Source: Prevotella denticola
GTDB lineage: Bacteria > Bacteroidota > Bacteroidia > Bacteroidales > Bacteroidaceae
DNA length: 64,000 bases
Assembly: GCF_900454835.1 (NCBI RefSeq)
Contig: NZ_UGTM01000002.1
Span: forward strand, 62,001 to 126,000
Reading direction: 5' to 3'
The notes below the pieces were generated by a model. That model made no database searches and was not told where the DNA came from. It worked only from the letters and a program-made list of their open reading frames with translations. Shown here piece by piece: positions 17,110 to 25,777 of this stretch (the first letter of the stretch is position 1; every line of letters begins with the position of its first letter). The position numbers and the translations under genes are program-made.

Positions 17110-17936
17110 CCAGAGGACGTAACACAACGGAACTGCCAGCCAGCCGCCATCATTCGAGCCGTCTGTTTATGTCAAGATAATTCACCATTGAAAACAAGCA
17201 ATGCCTGACAGCATTCCCAACAGGCACTAATCGGCCTCCAATAAGTGCCTGATTGAAGCCTTGACAAGGCTTAGTCGGCTTCCAATCAAGCACCTTTTGC
17301 AACGGTATGCTTTTCCCCTGTTTTCCAATCAGGTGCCAACCGCAATTCAAATCACTGTAAAATGCTTACAAACAACTTATTAAGAAAAACAGGCCCTGTA
17401 TTATAAATCAGGAAATATTTTATCCTGCTTTTCCTCCACAACCGAACAAGGAGGAAATCCGGCAGTTAGTTTTGTAAATTTTATTCAAATACCAACAGAA
17501 CTGTACTGCCGATTCAGGAAAACACATAGAGAGAAGAGGTCTGCTGCCGGGAGCTGGTATCTTCCCGCCTGCCCAGATATTTCCACCTTATTATTATAGG
17601 CAGGTCGTAAAAGCTACCTTTGCAGGTTTTCCAGACCGACTGATTCCGTTTTCCCTTGAAAGAACACGGCGGTACGGCTGAAAGATAAAGCAGGATATGC
17701 GCATGAAAGCAAAAGGCACGAAGAGGTGGAGACATCCCGCATGAACATAAGTCCATCGGGGGGCTTCAGAACATCTTTATCACGTCTTTACCTTGCGAGT
17801 ACCGACAGCAAAAACGCCATTGCCCTCCCCCCTGTACAGCGGGACAGCAATGGCGGAAAGCGGTTACGATAAGGATGCGGCAACAGCCGGCAAGGCGACA
17901 GGGCCTGCCGGACGGCCGCCGTCACCCACCGTTGTT
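17110..17936. other. Long intergenic region without recognisable gene
   Basis: About 830 bases. It contains the hairpin repeat at 17202-17300 and AT-rich sequence around 17350-17500. Short open frames here have no promoter or recognisable product, and I assign none of them. Confidence 0.6.
17202..17300. repeat. Intergenic hairpin repeat, family B copy 1
   Basis: Begins TGCCTGACAGCA and contains a hairpin AGGCACT (17222-17228)/AGTGCCT (17244-17250) around a loop with CGGCCTCCAA, then a second imperfect hairpin GATTGAAGCC/GGCTTCCAATC. The same opening bases, the same loop and the same two-hairpin layout occur at 48224-48323, and a related copy at 55936-56014. Confidence 0.75.
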
Positions 17937-19388
17937 TCAGTCGATATTCTTCAGGACGGCAAGCAGATGATCCCATACCATCTGGACGGTCGGGATAAGC
18001 AGACACTCATCGGGGGTGTGGACATAACGGAGCGTCGGACCGAAACTGATCATGTCCATGTCGGGGTATTTCTCGGAGAAGAGGCCGCACTCGAGCCCGG
18101 CATGGATGCCCAGCACCTGCGGATCCTTGCCGAAGAGCTTCCGGTACTGCTCGACGGCGACATTGACCAGCTCCGACTTCGGGTTCATCTTCCATGCCGG
18201 ATAACTGTCGTCGACGACGACCTCTGCCCCGGCCAGCTCGAAGCAGGCACGGACGGTATTGGTCATGTTCGTCAGGTTGCTCATCACATTCGAACGCTGT
18301 GAAGCGACAACCGTCAGCGTATGCTCATCCGTCTGCACACTGGCCACATTGCTCGACGTCTCTACCATGTAAGCCAGCGCCTCGTCCTGGCAATTTGTCA
18401 GCGGTCCGTTGTCGACAGCCTGCAGGGCAAGGATGACGTTGTGAGAAATCTGCTTCGGGAGTACACGTTCGGCCTCAGCACTCTCAAGATGCCAGACCAT
18501 CGCCGTATCAGTCACATGAAACTCATCCTCAACGGCTGCACTGAAGATGTTCCAGTCTGCCTTGACCTCCTCCTTTCTGTCAGCAGGAACAGCGAAGAGC
18601 ACCTTTCCGTCACGGGGAATCGCATTGTGCATCTTGCCGGAGTTCCAACGGCACAGCCGGAGATCCATCTTCGCCTGTTCGGCATAAAGGAAGCGGGCCA
18701 GGAGCTTGACGGCATTGGCGCGCTTCTTGTTGATGTCGTCGCCGGAATGTCCGCCTACAAGTCCCTTCAGGCTTGCTTCCATGAAGAAATAGCCTTCCGG
18801 AGCCTGTTCACGGTCGAACCGGAACGTTGCCGTCGCGCTGTTGCCGCCGGCACAGCTGACGAAGATCTGTCCCTCGTCTTCCGAGTCGAGATTGATCAGG
18901 TACTTCCCGGTCATGAAGCCTGCCTCCAGACCGAACGCACCCGACAGGCTTGTTTCCTCATCACGTGTGAAGAGACACTCGATGGGACCGTGCTCAATGT
19001 CATCCGAATCGAGGAGAGCCAGCTCGAAGGCCACGCCGATACCGTCATCGGCACCGAGCGTAGTGCCCTTGGCATGGAGCCATTCGCCGTCGACATAGGT
19101 CTGGATGGCATCCTTGAGGAAGTCGAAGTCAACGTCCACCAGTTTGTCACAGACCATGTCCATATGGCTCTGGAGCACGACCGTCGGCACCTTCTCCATG
19201 CCTTTCGTCGCCGGCTTGGAGATAAGCACATTGCCGGTTTTGTCGACCTTTACGGCAAGCCCTCTCTCCTCTGCAAACTTCTGTAAATAAGCAATCATCT
19301 GCTCTTCGTGCTTGGAGGGGCGGGGTATCTGATTGATTTTCGCAAACTGCTCGAAGACACGGGCAGGTTTTAATTCTACATTTGCCAT
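17937..19388 (-). CDS. pepD: Aminoacyl-histidine dipeptidase (Xaa-His dipeptidase)
   Basis: 483 residues. PepD is a cytosolic dizinc M20-family peptidase that cleaves dipeptides, typically Xaa-His. Visible metal-site motifs: LQSHMDMVCDK (His and catalytic Asp near residues 74-76), LGADDGIG (bridging Asp), FTRDEETSLSGA (catalytic Glu and ligand Glu) and LINLDSEDEG; the late His ligand lies in GIHAGLECG. Length and order are those of the family. Divergently transcribed from the small gene at 19467, with adjacent promoters. Confidence 0.94.
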   Translation of the reverse strand: MANVELKPARVFEQFAKINQIPRPSKHEEQMIAYLQKFAEERGLAVKVDKTGNVLISKPATKGMEKVPTVVLQSHMDMVCDKLVDVDFDFLKDAIQTYVDGEWLHAKGTTLGADDGIGVAFELALLDSDDIEHGPIECLFTRDEETSLSGAFGLEAGFMTGKYLINLDSEDEGQIFVSCAGGNSATATFRFDREQAPEGYFFMEASLKGLVGGHSGDDINKKRANAVKLLARFLYAEQAKMDLRLCRWNSGKMHNAIPRDGKVLFAVPADRKEEVKADWNIFSAAVEDEFHVTDTAMVWHLESAEAERVLPKQISHNVILALQAVDNGPLTNCQDEALAYMVETSSNVASVQTDEHTLTVVASQRSNVMSNLTNMTNTVRACFELAGAEVVVDDSYPAWKMNPKSELVNVAVEQYRKLFGKDPQVLGIHAGLECGLFSEKYPDMDMISFGPTLRYVHTPDECLLIPTVQMVWDHLLAVLKNID

Positions 19389-19428
19389 TTTTAATAATAT
19401 TTTATTTTGTAATCTTGCTGTTTTATAT

Positions 19429-19459
19429 TACCTTTGCGGTCAATATCAATGCAAAGATA
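19429..19459. promoter_or_regulatory. Divergent promoters of pepD and the 19467 gene
   Basis: Plus strand: TACCTTTG at 19429-19436, 31 bases before the ATG at 19467. Minus strand: TATCTTTG at 19452-19459, 64 bases before the pepD start. The two -7 elements lie 16 bases apart, so the polymerase footprints overlap and the promoters could compete. Confidence 0.7.
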
Positions 19460-19466
19460 AAGAAAA

Positions 19467-19661
19467 ATGTTTGTAACTTTATTGTACACACTGTTAATAA
19501 TTGCTATTGCCATGCTGCTCCTTGGCGTGCGTGTGCTGCTCAGGAAAGATGGGGAATTCCAGTCGCAGCACATCTCGGACAGTGCCTACCTGAAAGCGAA
19601 AGGCATCCACTGCGTCATCGATCAGGACAAGGAAGCCCGCAGGAAAAACAGGGCGTATTGA
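19467..19661 (+). CDS. Small single-pass membrane protein
   Basis: 64 residues: one membrane helix (about 4-24) and a polar C-terminal tail ending CVIDQDKEARRKNRAY. It is followed 36 bases later by the OmpH-like lipoprotein gene and has its own promoter. Similar short proteins occur in Bacteroidetes as conserved hypotheticals. Function unknown. Confidence 0.75.
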   Translation: MFVTLLYTLLIIAIAMLLLGVRVLLRKDGEFQSQHISDSAYLKAKGIHCVIDQDKEARRKNRAY

Positions 19662-19697
19662 ACAGACAGGAAACAATTAATTAAAAATCACATAGAA

Positions 19698-20300
19698 ATG
19701 AAGAAATCATTGAGCAATATGGCCGTGCTTGCGATGGCAGCGTTCGCCTTTATTGCATGCAACAACCAACCGCAGAAGAATGACACGACAGCCGGAAAGA
19801 CAGAAACGGCTTCAGCTGCTCCGGCAGCCGGAAGCCAGAAAGTGGCTTACGTAGAAATCGACTCGATTATGAGCCAGTACACCTACTGGAAGGATGTTAC
19901 GAAGATCATCAAGGCTAAGGAAGCCAACATACAGCGCACTCTCGCCGGCAAGCAGAAAGCTATTCAGGCCGCCGCCGCTAACTTCCAGCAGAACGTACAG
20001 GCCAACAAATACACACAGGCACAGGCACAGCAAATCCAGGCAAGCATACAGAAACAGGCACAGGACGCTGACGCACTGCAACAGCGGTTGGGTGCGGAAT
20101 ACCAGAACGAGGTGGCCAAGTACAACAAGGCTCTGTCTGACAGCGTACACAACTACCTGCGGGATTACAACAAGGACAAGAAATATGCCATCATTCTCGC
20201 CAAAAGCGGCGACAACATCCTCTATGCCGACCCTGCTTACAACATTACCAATGAGGTTGTAAAGGGGATGAACCAGGCCTACAAGGGAATGAAGAAATAG
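19698..20300 (+). CDS. OmpH/Skp-family lipoprotein
   Basis: 200 residues: a lipoprotein signal with lipobox AFAFIACN (acceptor near Cys21), a Thr/Ala-rich spacer, then an OmpH domain (about 48-200) beginning VAYVEIDSIMSQY, with a Gln/Ala-rich coiled coil and ending GDNILYADPAYNITNEVVKGMN. Skp-type proteins are periplasmic chaperones for outer membrane proteins; the lipid anchor would hold this one at a membrane. Preceded by a small membrane protein in the same unit and followed by a strong terminator. Confidence 0.88.
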   Translation: MKKSLSNMAVLAMAAFAFIACNNQPQKNDTTAGKTETASAAPAAGSQKVAYVEIDSIMSQYTYWKDVTKIIKAKEANIQRTLAGKQKAIQAAAANFQQNVQANKYTQAQAQQIQASIQKQAQDADALQQRLGAEYQNEVAKYNKALSDSVHNYLRDYNKDKKYAIILAKSGDNILYADPAYNITNEVVKGMNQAYKGMKK

Positions 20301-20366
20301 CCCGGCAAGTTGACAGGTTGAAGCGTTTTCTGCCGGACAGCAAGAGACCGGCATACCGTCGGGGGG

Positions 20367-20420
20367 AGACTGTATCAGAAAGGGCATTGATGATGACCGG
20401 ATTCTGATACAGTCTTTTTT
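20367..20420 (+). terminator. Terminator of the OmpH-like unit
   Basis: Perfect 14-bp arms (20367-20380 and 20402-20415) around a 21-base loop, followed by a run of six or more T. Confidence 0.85.
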
Positions 20421-20606
20421 GTCATTTCCTCCCCACCCATGCCGCCTCATCCATTAACACCACCAACACAACCCCGTCTGCGCTTCCTCAAGCACATCCC
20501 GGAAACCCTTTGGAGTCGTACAGTCTTGCAGCCGGCACGGCATTTCTCGAACCTCCAGAGGAAGAGACCTTTTTTCGGGAGGGTCGAGAAAAAGGCAGTA
20601 GAAAAT

Positions 20607-20637
20607 TTTGAGGAATAAAAATAAAATACTACCTTTG
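20607..20637 (+). promoter_or_regulatory. Promoter of the tRNA-Ser/tRNA-Glu cluster
   Basis: TTTG at 20607-20610 and TACCTTTG at 20630-20637 with 19 bases between, 48 bases before the first tRNA. Confidence 0.8.
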
Positions 20638-20684
20638 CACTCGCATTTGAGATGATGCGTGGTAATTCGGTTGAAACCCTCTTT

Positions 20685-20772
20685 GGAAGGATGGGTGAGT
20701 GGCTGAAACCAGCAGTTTGCTAAACTGCCGTGCGCATTTCGCGTACCGGGGGTTCGAATCCCCCTCCTTCCG
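20685..20772 (+). tRNA. tRNA-Ser (anticodon GCT)
   Basis: Acceptor GGAAGGA (20685-20691) pairs with TCCTTCC (20765-20771), discriminator G. The anticodon arm GCAGT-TTGCTAA-ACTGC gives anticodon GCT, reading AGC and AGU. The long variable arm typical of class II tRNAs is present, and the T-loop is TTCGAAT. Confidence 0.93.
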
Positions 20773-20801
20773 CTTTATCTCGTCAAGACTCAAATGTGTA
20801 T

Positions 20802-20873
20802 GGTCGATTCATCTAACGGTTAGGATACAAGATTCTCAATCTTGGCATAGGGGTTCGATTCCCCTATCGACTA
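20802..20873 (+). tRNA. tRNA-Glu (anticodon CTC), copy 1
   Basis: 72 bases. Acceptor GGTCGAT/ATCGACT (first pair G-U), anticodon arm CAAGA-TTCTCAA-TCTTG giving CTC, T-arm AGGGG/CCCCT with loop TTCGATT. CTC reads GAG. First of three identical copies. Confidence 0.92.
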
Positions 20874-20904
20874 CCCCCATCTTCATAAGAAATATTTTAA
20901 CCAG

Positions 20905-20976
20905 GGTCGATTCATCTAACGGTTAGGATACAAGATTCTCAATCTTGGCATAGGGGTTCGATTCCCCTATCGACTA
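20905..20976 (+). tRNA. tRNA-Glu (anticodon CTC), copy 2
   Basis: Identical to copy 1 over all 72 bases; separated from it by a 31-base spacer that is repeated exactly between copies 2 and 3. Confidence 0.92.
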
Positions 20977-21007
20977 CCCCCATCTTCATAAGAAATATTT
21001 TAACCAG

Positions 21008-21079
21008 GGTCGATTCATCTAACGGTTAGGATACAAGATTCTCAATCTTGGCATAGGGGTTCGATTCCCCTATCGACTA
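21008..21079 (+). tRNA. tRNA-Glu (anticodon CTC), copy 3
   Basis: Identical to copies 1 and 2. It is the last of the cluster and is followed by the hairpin terminator at 21090. Confidence 0.92.
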
Positions 21080-21089
21080 CAGACAGAAG

Positions 21090-21115
21090 TCCGGCTTTAC
21101 AGCTGGATTTTTTCT
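21090..21115 (+). terminator. tRNA cluster terminator
   Basis: Short hairpin TCCGGCT/AGCTGGA (21090-21096 and 21101-21107, one G-U pair) with loop TTAC, followed by six T. Confidence 0.75.
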
Positions 21116-21173
21116 TTTCCGCACTTCTCATGGAAAAGATTACCCTTATTCGATTCTTCCTGATAAATGAAGT

Positions 21174-21200
21174 AATTTACGAAAAAATTTCGTAAATTTG
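21174..21200 (+). promoter_or_regulatory. M6 protease promoter with overlapping inverted repeat (candidate operator)
   Basis: The -7 element TAAATTTG (21193-21200) is overlapped by a perfect 11-bp inverted repeat AATTTACGAAA (21174-21184) / TTTCGTAAATT (21188-21198) with a 3-base centre. Such a dyad over the promoter core fits a dimeric regulator site; the regulator is unknown. Confidence 0.65.
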
Positions 21201-21272
21201 CAGTCACTATTTCAATCCACATTGTATCAAGCATAAGAATACAATCATAAAAGAACGAAGAAGCGAAAACTG

Positions 21273-23039
21273 ATGATGAAGAAAATTTTATTGTCGTGCT
21301 GCCTGGCACTGTGTACACTGGCGGCATGGGCGGCCAAAGCCAACCCGACACCTGTCACGGTGACACAGTCTGACGGAACACTGCTCACCGTTTACCAGTA
21401 TGGTGACGAGCATTTCAGCTGGATTTCCACCGCTGACGGGACACTGCTGACACAGGTCGGGATGGACTTTTATGTTGCAGAAATCGGCAAAGACGGTACG
21501 CTGAAAGCAAGCGGACAGCTGGCGCACAACGACGGCCAGCGTTCGGCTGCAGAGAAAGAACTTGTCAGGAAACAGGGAGCGATGCGCAATGCCTTCTTCG
21601 ACAGCATATCAAGACGACTGAACAAAGAGGCGAAGACACGAGCTGTCGGCAAGCACACCCCACCCTACTTTCCGCACAGCGGCAGTCCGAAAGTACTGGT
21701 CATTCTGGCGCAGTTCAGCGACGTGAAGTTCTCTCTTCCTGACCCGGTGAAGAGCTTCAATGATTATTTCAACCACGATGCCAGCGCAGGACCTCTGCCG
21801 GATTACGGCAATAACGAGAAACGCAACTATGGCAGTGTGAGACAATACTTCAAGGACATGAGCGGCGGACAGTTCACACCTCAGTTTGTCGTTGTCGGTC
21901 CTGTCACCCTTTCCAAGACAAGCAGCTACTATGGTAAGGACGGTACCAACAAAGACACAAATATCGGAGAACTGATACAAGATGCCTGCCATGCCGTAGA
22001 AGGCAGTGTCAACTTCAGCGACTATGACGGGAACAACGACGGATACGTAGACCTTGTCTATGTCCTTCATGCCGGGTACGGACAGAACGCTTCCCCCAAG
22101 AACCCAGATTTTATATGGCCTAAATCGGGTACGACAACACCTTTCAAGATGGGTGGGAAAACAGTCTGCCGCTATGGGGTAAGCAATGAGTTGAACTACA
22201 ACCCAGACCATAAGTTTTCCTCTGCTCCCTCCAAACGCATAAACGGTATCGGACTGTTCTGCCATGAATTTTCACATACAATGGGACTGCCCGACTTCTA
22301 CCCTTACAATAAAGCTGCAGAGAAAGATGACCAGACCATGGAACTCTGGGATCTGATGGACGGCGGAGAGTACACCGACAACGGTTACACGCCGACTCCC
22401 TACACTCCCTGGGAGAAAGATGTCATGGGATGGAAGACACTTACCCCCATCCAGGAAACTCCTGCCAAAATCACTCTCAAAGTCGATGAAGCGCTGAAAG
22501 TGCCGACCACCTATCAGAAAGAATATCTGATTCTTCACAACATTCAGAAAGAAGGATGGGCTTCCAAACTTCTCGGACAGGGAATGCTGGTGTACCGTGT
22601 CAACTACGAGCCGGAGACTATCAATATGTATGACCACGTCAATGATACACCGGGAAAGCCGGGTATGACAATCGTTCCGGCCGACGGGAAGCTCATTTCA
22701 AGCTATAGCGTGCATTCTAAAGAGGAACAGCAAAAATACTATGCCAGCCATGCGGGAGACCCGTTCCCCGGAACAAGCCATGTGGACCATATCGGCAGCA
22801 TCAAGCTGAACCAGAGCACTGTGAACAAGCCGCTCTTTCACATCACAGAAAACACGGACGGCACAATCACCTTCGAGTATCTCAAGGATCTGACAGCCGC
22901 CGGTATCAACGACATCACGACAGAGCAGCAGGGAACAGACAACCGCATCTATACGCTCGACGGCAGATTTGTCGGTACGGATCGGACCGTACTTCCTCCC
23001 GGCATTTACATTCAGAACCGGAAGAAGTTTGTGAAATAA
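21273..23039 (+). CDS. Secreted M6-family metalloprotease with type IX sorting tail
   Basis: 588 residues. A signal peptide ends near AWAAKA (residue about 22). The catalytic zinc site is HEFSHTMGLPD (about residues 330-340), the HExxHxxGxPD form of the M6 (immune inhibitor A-like) peptidases. The last 60 residues, with IYTLDGRFVG, LPPGIYI and a basic end KKFVK, resemble the C-terminal domain that directs proteins to type IX secretion. The product is therefore probably exported to the surface through the system regulated by PorX/PorW. The methionine at 21276 is an equal start candidate. Single-gene unit. Confidence 0.9.
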   Translation: MMKKILLSCCLALCTLAAWAAKANPTPVTVTQSDGTLLTVYQYGDEHFSWISTADGTLLTQVGMDFYVAEIGKDGTLKASGQLAHNDGQRSAAEKELVRKQGAMRNAFFDSISRRLNKEAKTRAVGKHTPPYFPHSGSPKVLVILAQFSDVKFSLPDPVKSFNDYFNHDASAGPLPDYGNNEKRNYGSVRQYFKDMSGGQFTPQFVVVGPVTLSKTSSYYGKDGTNKDTNIGELIQDACHAVEGSVNFSDYDGNNDGYVDLVYVLHAGYGQNASPKNPDFIWPKSGTTTPFKMGGKTVCRYGVSNELNYNPDHKFSSAPSKRINGIGLFCHEFSHTMGLPDFYPYNKAAEKDDQTMELWDLMDGGEYTDNGYTPTPYTPWEKDVMGWKTLTPIQETPAKITLKVDEALKVPTTYQKEYLILHNIQKEGWASKLLGQGMLVYRVNYEPETINMYDHVNDTPGKPGMTIVPADGKLISSYSVHSKEEQQKYYASHAGDPFPGTSHVDHIGSIKLNQSTVNKPLFHITENTDGTITFEYLKDLTAAGINDITTEQQGTDNRIYTLDGRFVGTDRTVLPPGIYIQNRKKFVK

Positions 23040-23473
23040 CAGGCAGACTTTCCTGTCCATCACAAAGCAGCCGCTTCCTGACAAAGGGAATTGTCAGAAG
23101 GCGGCTTTCATCAGTCTATCCCTTTCTACTTGCTGCAAAGACACGGCAAGAAATTGATCAAGCAGACGATTGCAAGCGCATACAGACTAGTGTCGGTATA
23201 TTTCTGGATGTATACCGAAAAATGTATGACAGGCTTGCCCGGTACAGTCTTGTGGATTTCCAGAACTTACTTTATAAACCAGGAAAAACAGAAAATCAAT
23301 GCAACCGGTAGACAGATTGATTTCCAAACATGACTTTCCCCGCCGCCTTTCCGGTCATCTTAGGTGGAAGTTCGTATGTAAGTTCGTAAGTTACCGTCAC
23401 TGCTGTCATGCGATAATAGATTATAAACAGCTTATAATATGAAAGTTGTGTAAAGTGTTAAAAGTGACAGCAA
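23040..23473. other. Intergenic region with weak hairpin near the protease end
   Basis: About 430 bases. An imperfect inverted repeat at 23065-23108 (AAAGC-AGCCGCTTCCTGACA against TGTCAGAAGGCGGCTTT) probably terminates the protease transcript. An 80-codon open frame at 23091-23333 has no promoter and no family resemblance and is not called. Confidence 0.5.
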
Positions 23474-23507
23474 TTAAAAAAGCGGATATGCCTGAGCACA
23501 TCCGCTT
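23474..23507 (-). terminator. Terminator of the envelope operon 29011-23530
   Basis: On the minus strand the arms AAGCGGATGTG/CATATCCGCTT (one mismatch as G-U) with loop CTCAGG are followed by TTTTTAATTG. It lies 22 bases beyond the stop of the PpiD-like gene. Confidence 0.82.
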
Positions 23508-23529
23508 TATGTATAAGGTATCATTCCCG

Positions 23530-25677
23530 TTAGAAGAAAAGATACCGGTTGTCTACGACATTCGCCTTGAGAATAAGATCCTGCATGAAGTTGCCGACCA
23601 TCTGCATATTCTGCTGGGCCGTCTGCTGCATCACCATCAGCTCGTTGTACTTGGAACCGGCACGCATCGCCTTCTTGACAACCTGGAACACATACACGCC
23701 GGCATTGCCCTTTACAGGAGCTTTGGAGAACTTGCCGGCTGCTGTTGCTGCCACGGCACCAGAGAGTGCAGGCTCGACAGCACCTGTTGCCTGTACGAAG
23801 GCTGGAGAAGCAAAAGTAATCTGATTGACCGTACTTACCTTGGCACCCTTTGCCTGGGCAGCGGCAATGCTGCTGACACCCTTGAGTTTCGCCATGAGCA
23901 GTTCTGCCTTCTTGTCCTTCATCACCTCACGCTTCAGGATTTCTTTCACCTGTGCATCGTCCCATGCACGGAAGCCCTGCGGATGGATGGCATTGAGGAC
24001 GATTACCAAGAGATGGTCGTTGTCGCCGCATTCGTAGAGCTGGGACACATCTCCCAGCTTGGCCTCAAAAAGCCACTTGAGGGCATCACGTGTACCATGA
24101 ATACCTGCCACATAATGTTCGGCAGTTGATATGTCATTGAGAGACTGCACGCGATAGCCATACTTGGAAGCATTCTTCTCAAGATCGGCAACAGTCGTGT
24201 TCTTGGCAACAAACTCAGAGAATCTGTTGTAAGCCTCATTGCGTGTTGCCTTGGAGAAGTCGATGAGCTTCTTGATGACAGCCGCAGTCGTCTTGGTTGT
24301 CATTGCCTTTTTGTCGAGTACCTGAAGGATGACGTTACCCTGTGCAAGGGCTATGTTCTGGGTTGCATTTACTTCGCCACTCAGCAGTGCATTGATATAA
24401 GTACGGTTGTCCTGGCTCATACTTGGTGCAGCCTCATACTGCTGTCCTGTGAACCATACCTTCTCTCCAGTCTGACCATAACGCTTGGCAAGCGCCTCGA
24501 AGTCAGCACCGCCTGCCAATGCCTTTTGGATGGAGTCGGCCTTTGCACGTGCCTCATCCGGGGTGTTCGCGGCAACCTGAATCTGACGGAACTGTACAGA
24601 GTCTGGCAGCTGCGCCTTTGAGAGTACACGGATGATATTCAGCGTATTGTCCTGCTTGTTCTCTGTCACACCGGTAGTCCCTACAGCAAGCGAGTCAATT
24701 CTTGAAGCTATGTCAGGGTATTGCCTGTAAGCCTTGCTGCTTACAGGAACGCCCAGATAAGGAATCTCAGAACCGCTCTTGCTGACAACCGTTGCAGGAT
24801 CGGCAGCTGTGGCAAGCTGCTTCTGGAGACCGTTCATCTCCTTGACAACAGCGTTGCGGTCAGCAGTGCTTGCCTTGATCTGATAATCGACGAATTTGAT
24901 GTCACGCGTCTCTACATTCTGGCGGAAAGCCGGCTTCAGCTCGTCATACTTGGCCTTGAGGTCTTCATCTGTAATCTTGATGTCTGCGTCTTTTACAGAA
25001 CTGTAAGCCAGAGAAGCAAGCTGGATCTGACTTTCTTCATTGTTGTCCTTGAAAGCCATCTTGGCTTCTGCCTTGTTGGAAAGTACACAGCTGGCAAGCA
25101 GCGCCTGATACTTCTGGCCGAGAAGCTGTATCCGGAGATTCTTCTCGATAAACAGCCAGTAGTCGTAAACCGTCTGCATCTGGTCGAGCTGGGGAGACTT
25201 CTCGGACTTCGCCTTGTTATAGCCGTCCAGGAACTGCTTGAGCGCATTCACGTCAAAACGGCCCGTCTGCTGGTTGACAAACGGTGTCTGCGCCAGCATC
25301 GGATTGGTACCATCGTTCAGTACATTCTGTATTTCCTGCTCGGTCACCGTCAGCCCTACCTTCTCTGCATCAGCCTGCAGGACACGGTTGCTGACCAGCT
25401 GCTGCCATACCTGGTCCTTCACCTGGTTGAGTTCTTCCTCGGTAAGGTTGTCACGTTGCATGGTAAATTTGATCGCTGACTGGTATTCATCTATCAACTT
25501 CTGATAATCCTGGACACTGATTTTCTCGCCCAGGATCTCCCCAATCTGCTGACGGGCTTCCCCCTTGATACCATTACAAGAGCGGAATCCTTCCTCAGCC
25601 AAGAAAGCAAACAAGGCCAGACCGATAGCTGCTACCAGCATACCTCCTTTGCTTCTGATTTTTCCTAATGCTGCCAT
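23530..25677 (-). CDS. PpiD/SurA-like membrane-anchored peptidyl-prolyl isomerase
   Basis: 715 residues. A single N-terminal membrane helix (about 11-27) anchors a large periplasmic part: a SurA_N-like chaperone region (about 40-200), then a parvulin-like domain (about 340-450, with VQFRQIQVAANTPDEARAKA and FEALAKRYGQ), then further helical repeats. Such proteins assist outer membrane proteins emerging from the translocon. It has a -7 element of its own and lies 100 bases downstream of the CNNM gene. A terminator follows. Confidence 0.9.
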   Translation of the reverse strand: MAALGKIRSKGGMLVAAIGLALFAFLAEEGFRSCNGIKGEARQQIGEILGEKISVQDYQKLIDEYQSAIKFTMQRDNLTEEELNQVKDQVWQQLVSNRVLQADAEKVGLTVTEQEIQNVLNDGTNPMLAQTPFVNQQTGRFDVNALKQFLDGYNKAKSEKSPQLDQMQTVYDYWLFIEKNLRIQLLGQKYQALLASCVLSNKAEAKMAFKDNNEESQIQLASLAYSSVKDADIKITDEDLKAKYDELKPAFRQNVETRDIKFVDYQIKASTADRNAVVKEMNGLQKQLATAADPATVVSKSGSEIPYLGVPVSSKAYRQYPDIASRIDSLAVGTTGVTENKQDNTLNIIRVLSKAQLPDSVQFRQIQVAANTPDEARAKADSIQKALAGGADFEALAKRYGQTGEKVWFTGQQYEAAPSMSQDNRTYINALLSGEVNATQNIALAQGNVILQVLDKKAMTTKTTAAVIKKLIDFSKATRNEAYNRFSEFVAKNTTVADLEKNASKYGYRVQSLNDISTAEHYVAGIHGTRDALKWLFEAKLGDVSQLYECGDNDHLLVIVLNAIHPQGFRAWDDAQVKEILKREVMKDKKAELLMAKLKGVSSIAAAQAKGAKVSTVNQITFASPAFVQATGAVEPALSGAVAATAAGKFSKAPVKGNAGVYVFQVVKKAMRAGSKYNELMVMQQTAQQNMQMVGNFMQDLILKANVVDNRYLFF

Positions 25678-25730
25678 TTTAGATTTATTATTTGATTTTA
25701 ATTATTTACTCCAGTATGACAAATTGCCTA

Positions 25731-25738
25731 CAAAAATA
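25731..25738 (-). promoter_or_regulatory. Promoter of the PpiD-like gene
   Basis: TATTTTTG on the minus strand, 53 bases before the start codon. It suggests this gene can be expressed apart from the upstream operon. Confidence 0.5.
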
Positions 25739-25777
25739 CAAAGAAAAAGGGAAGTATCATAATTTTCCAAGCAGAAA

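Larger units (their letters stand above)
20802..21079 (+). repeat. 103-bp tandem duplication carrying tRNA-Glu
   Basis: The three genes start at 20802, 20905 and 21008, exactly 103 bases apart. Unit = 72-base tRNA plus 31-base spacer; both spacers are the same. This is the pattern of a recent tandem expansion, or of an array kept uniform by recombination. Confidence 0.9.

Noticed and set aside
16885..17127. 80-codon minus-strand frame containing TRLELATTGPPDQ
   Set aside because: It reads through the tRNA-Pro gene; this is the familiar false protein produced from the antisense of a tRNA.
23091..23333. Possible 80-residue protein downstream of the M6 protease
   Set aside because: No promoter, unusual composition, overlaps the probable terminator hairpin, and no similarity to any family I know.
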